Of a DNA stretch of 64,000 bases, positions 62,947 through 64,000 are shown in pieces. Source of the DNA: JBFLXR01 sp040757065. GTDB taxonomy: Bacteria > Pseudomonadota > Gammaproteobacteria > Burkholderiales > Gallionellaceae. The stretch covers positions 1 to 64,000 of the forward strand of contig JBFLXR010000001.1 of assembly GCA_040757065.1 (NCBI GenBank). The letters run 5' to 3'. The notes under the pieces are model-generated. The model was not told the DNA's origin. It made no database searches and saw only the letters and a program-made list of their open reading frames with translations. Within the stretch, counting starts at the first letter, position 1. Each line of letters begins with the position of its first letter. The translations under genes were made by a program, and so were the position numbers.

Positions 62947-63792
62947 CTAGTGACCGGTCTGGCCTTGGCGGAACAGCACGCGCGCGACAATGTTCAGTGC
63001 CAGCACGCTGAAGGTAATCAGCAATGCGCCGGCCCATGCCAAGTGATGCCAGTCTTCATAGGGACTCATGGCGAACTGGAAAATTACGACGGGCAGATTC
63101 GCCATCGGCTGATCCATGTTGCTGTTCCAGAACTGATTGTTTAGCGCGGTAAACAGCAGCGGTGCTGTTTCGCCGCTGATGCGGGCGACCGCAAGCAGCA
63201 CGCCGGTAATAATGCCCGCGCGCGCGGCGCGCAGCGTGACGAAATTGATGACTTTCCATTGCGGCGCACCCAGTGCGGCAGCGGCTTCGCGCAGGCTGTT
63301 CGGCACCAGACGCAGCATGTTTTCGGTTGTACGAATCACGATGGGGATCACCAGTATCGACAGCGCGAATGCGCCGCCCCAGCCGGAGAAGTGCTTCACC
63401 TTGACGACGTACACTTCGTAGACGAACAGGCCGATCACAATCGACGGCGCAGAGAGCAGTACATCGTTGATGAAGCGTGTAATCGGCGCCAGCCAGCCGC
63501 GCTGGCCGAATTCGGCCAGATAGGTACCAGCCAGAATGCCGACCGGCGTACCAATCAGGGTGGCGATCACTGTCATCATCAGGCTGCCGGCAATAGCGTT
63601 AATCAGGCCGCCGTCGCTGCCGGGTGGCGGCGTGGTTTGAGTAAAGACAGCCAGGCTCAGGCCGGGAATGCCATGCTCCAGCAAAGTCAGCAGGATCCAG
63701 CCCAGCCAGAACAGGCCGAAGGCCATGGCAAGAATGGAAATGTCCAGACTAAGCGCATTTATCAACCGGCGACGGGTATACAGATTAACCAT
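62947..63792 (-). CDS. pstA: Phosphate ABC importer permease PstA
   Basis: 281 residues with six membrane helices. The coupling loop is LREAAAALGAPQWKVINFVTLRAARAGI; TPPPGSDGGLINAIAGSLMM is a PstA feature after the first helix. It begins 2 nt after the pstC stop, with GGGAG 12 nt upstream inside the pstC end. Confidence 0.96.
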   Translation of the reverse strand: MVNLYTRRRLINALSLDISILAMAFGLFWLGWILLTLLEHGIPGLSLAVFTQTTPPPGSDGGLINAIAGSLMMTVIATLIGTPVGILAGTYLAEFGQRGWLAPITRFINDVLLSAPSIVIGLFVYEVYVVKVKHFSGWGGAFALSILVIPIVIRTTENMLRLVPNSLREAAAALGAPQWKVINFVTLRAARAGIITGVLLAVARISGETAPLLFTALNNQFWNSNMDQPMANLPVVIFQFAMSPYEDWHHLAWAGALLITFSVLALNIVARVLFRQGQTGH

Positions 63793-63794
63793 AA

Positions 63795-64000
63795 TTAGCT
63801 CGTGCTCCCTTCGCGTTTCGACAGTTTGTACAACATGAAGCGCGCGATCGACAGTACGACCAGCGTAATAAAGAATAGGATCAGGCCGAGTTCGACCAGC
63901 GAGGAGGTATACAGATCGCCGACCGCTTCAGTGAATTCGTTGGCCAGCGCCGAGGAGATGCTGTTGCCCGGCATCAGCAGGGATTGACTGAGTTCGTGTG
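63795..64000 (-). CDS. pstC: Phosphate ABC importer permease PstC, cut by the window edge
   Basis: Only the last 67 or so codons are inside the window; the stop TAA is at 63795-63797. The translated end (MPGNSISSALANEF, then TSSLVELGLILFFITLVVLSIARF and a basic tail) matches the last periplasmic loop and last membrane helix of PstC. Its 2-nt gap to pstA fits the pstSCAB order. The remainder of the gene and any pstS lie outside. Confidence 0.9.
   Translation of the reverse strand, partial: HELSQSLLMPGNSISSALANEFTEAVGDLYTSSLVELGLILFFITLVVLSIARFMLYKLSKREGSTS

Overview
The window is a gene-dense stretch of a bacterial chromosome, most likely from a betaproteobacterium. The evidence is the gene order (ruvC-ruvA-ruvB-ybgC-tolQRAB-pal-cpoB-queE-queC, clpS-clpA-gluQ, carA-carB-greA, yhbY divergent from rlmE-ftsH-folP-glmM) and the flavour of the proteins. 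A Nitrosomonadales/Gallionellaceae-like organism is my guess only. Almost everything is coding. I see no insertion sequence, prophage, CRISPR array or rRNA.

Layout. 1-3.4 kb: the end of a pentapeptide-repeat protein, a small integrase-like protein, and a minus-strand Rieske oxygenase / EamA permease / SpoIIAA-like set. 3.5-8.1 kb: xseB-ispA-dxs (isoprenoid precursors), folE2 and a glutamine amidotransferase-like protein. 8.3-17.3 kb: a large PAS-GGDEF-EAL protein followed by an AddB/AddA-type helicase-nuclease pair. 17.4-19.1 kb: sodB and a short RlmN-like radical SAM enzyme. 19.3-22.1 kb: an ene-reductase / TetR / YciI / Tag operon with a clear self-regulated promoter. 22.3-26.4 kb: a sulfate ABC importer carrying an extra molbindin gene. 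26.4-31.8 kb: rimO, a ZIP transporter, AlkD-like repair and a HerA-like ATPase.

31.8-42.1 kb: yebC, ruvC, a UbiA/MenA-like prenyltransferase, ruvAB, the whole tol-pal cluster, queE-queC, then tRNA-Lys and tRNA-Thr transcribed from a promoter that starts inside the end of queC. 42.4-46.9 kb: an 83-residue protein of unknown function facing a three-gene set (PLP decarboxylase, ATP-grasp ligase-like, PLP fold-type-I enzyme) that looks like a small uncharacterised biosynthetic pathway. 46.9-51 kb: gluQ, clpA, clpS and a cold-shock gene. 51-61.2 kb: carAB with a structured leader, greA, yhbY, rlmE, ftsH, folP, glmM. 61.2-64 kb: an OlsB-like acyltransferase behind a textbook Pho box, facing the end of the pst phosphate-import operon.

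Shared themes: queuosine (queE, queC, gluQ), alkylation and electrophile defence (ene-reductase, Tag, AlkD-like), recombination repair (AddAB-like, RuvABC), envelope integrity (Tol-Pal, FtsH), and phosphate starvation (Pho box, pst). The best candidates for new biology are the decarboxylase/ATP-grasp/PLP set at 42.8-46.9 kb, the TetR-controlled operon with paired TAGGA operators, and the Pho-box-driven acyltransferase.
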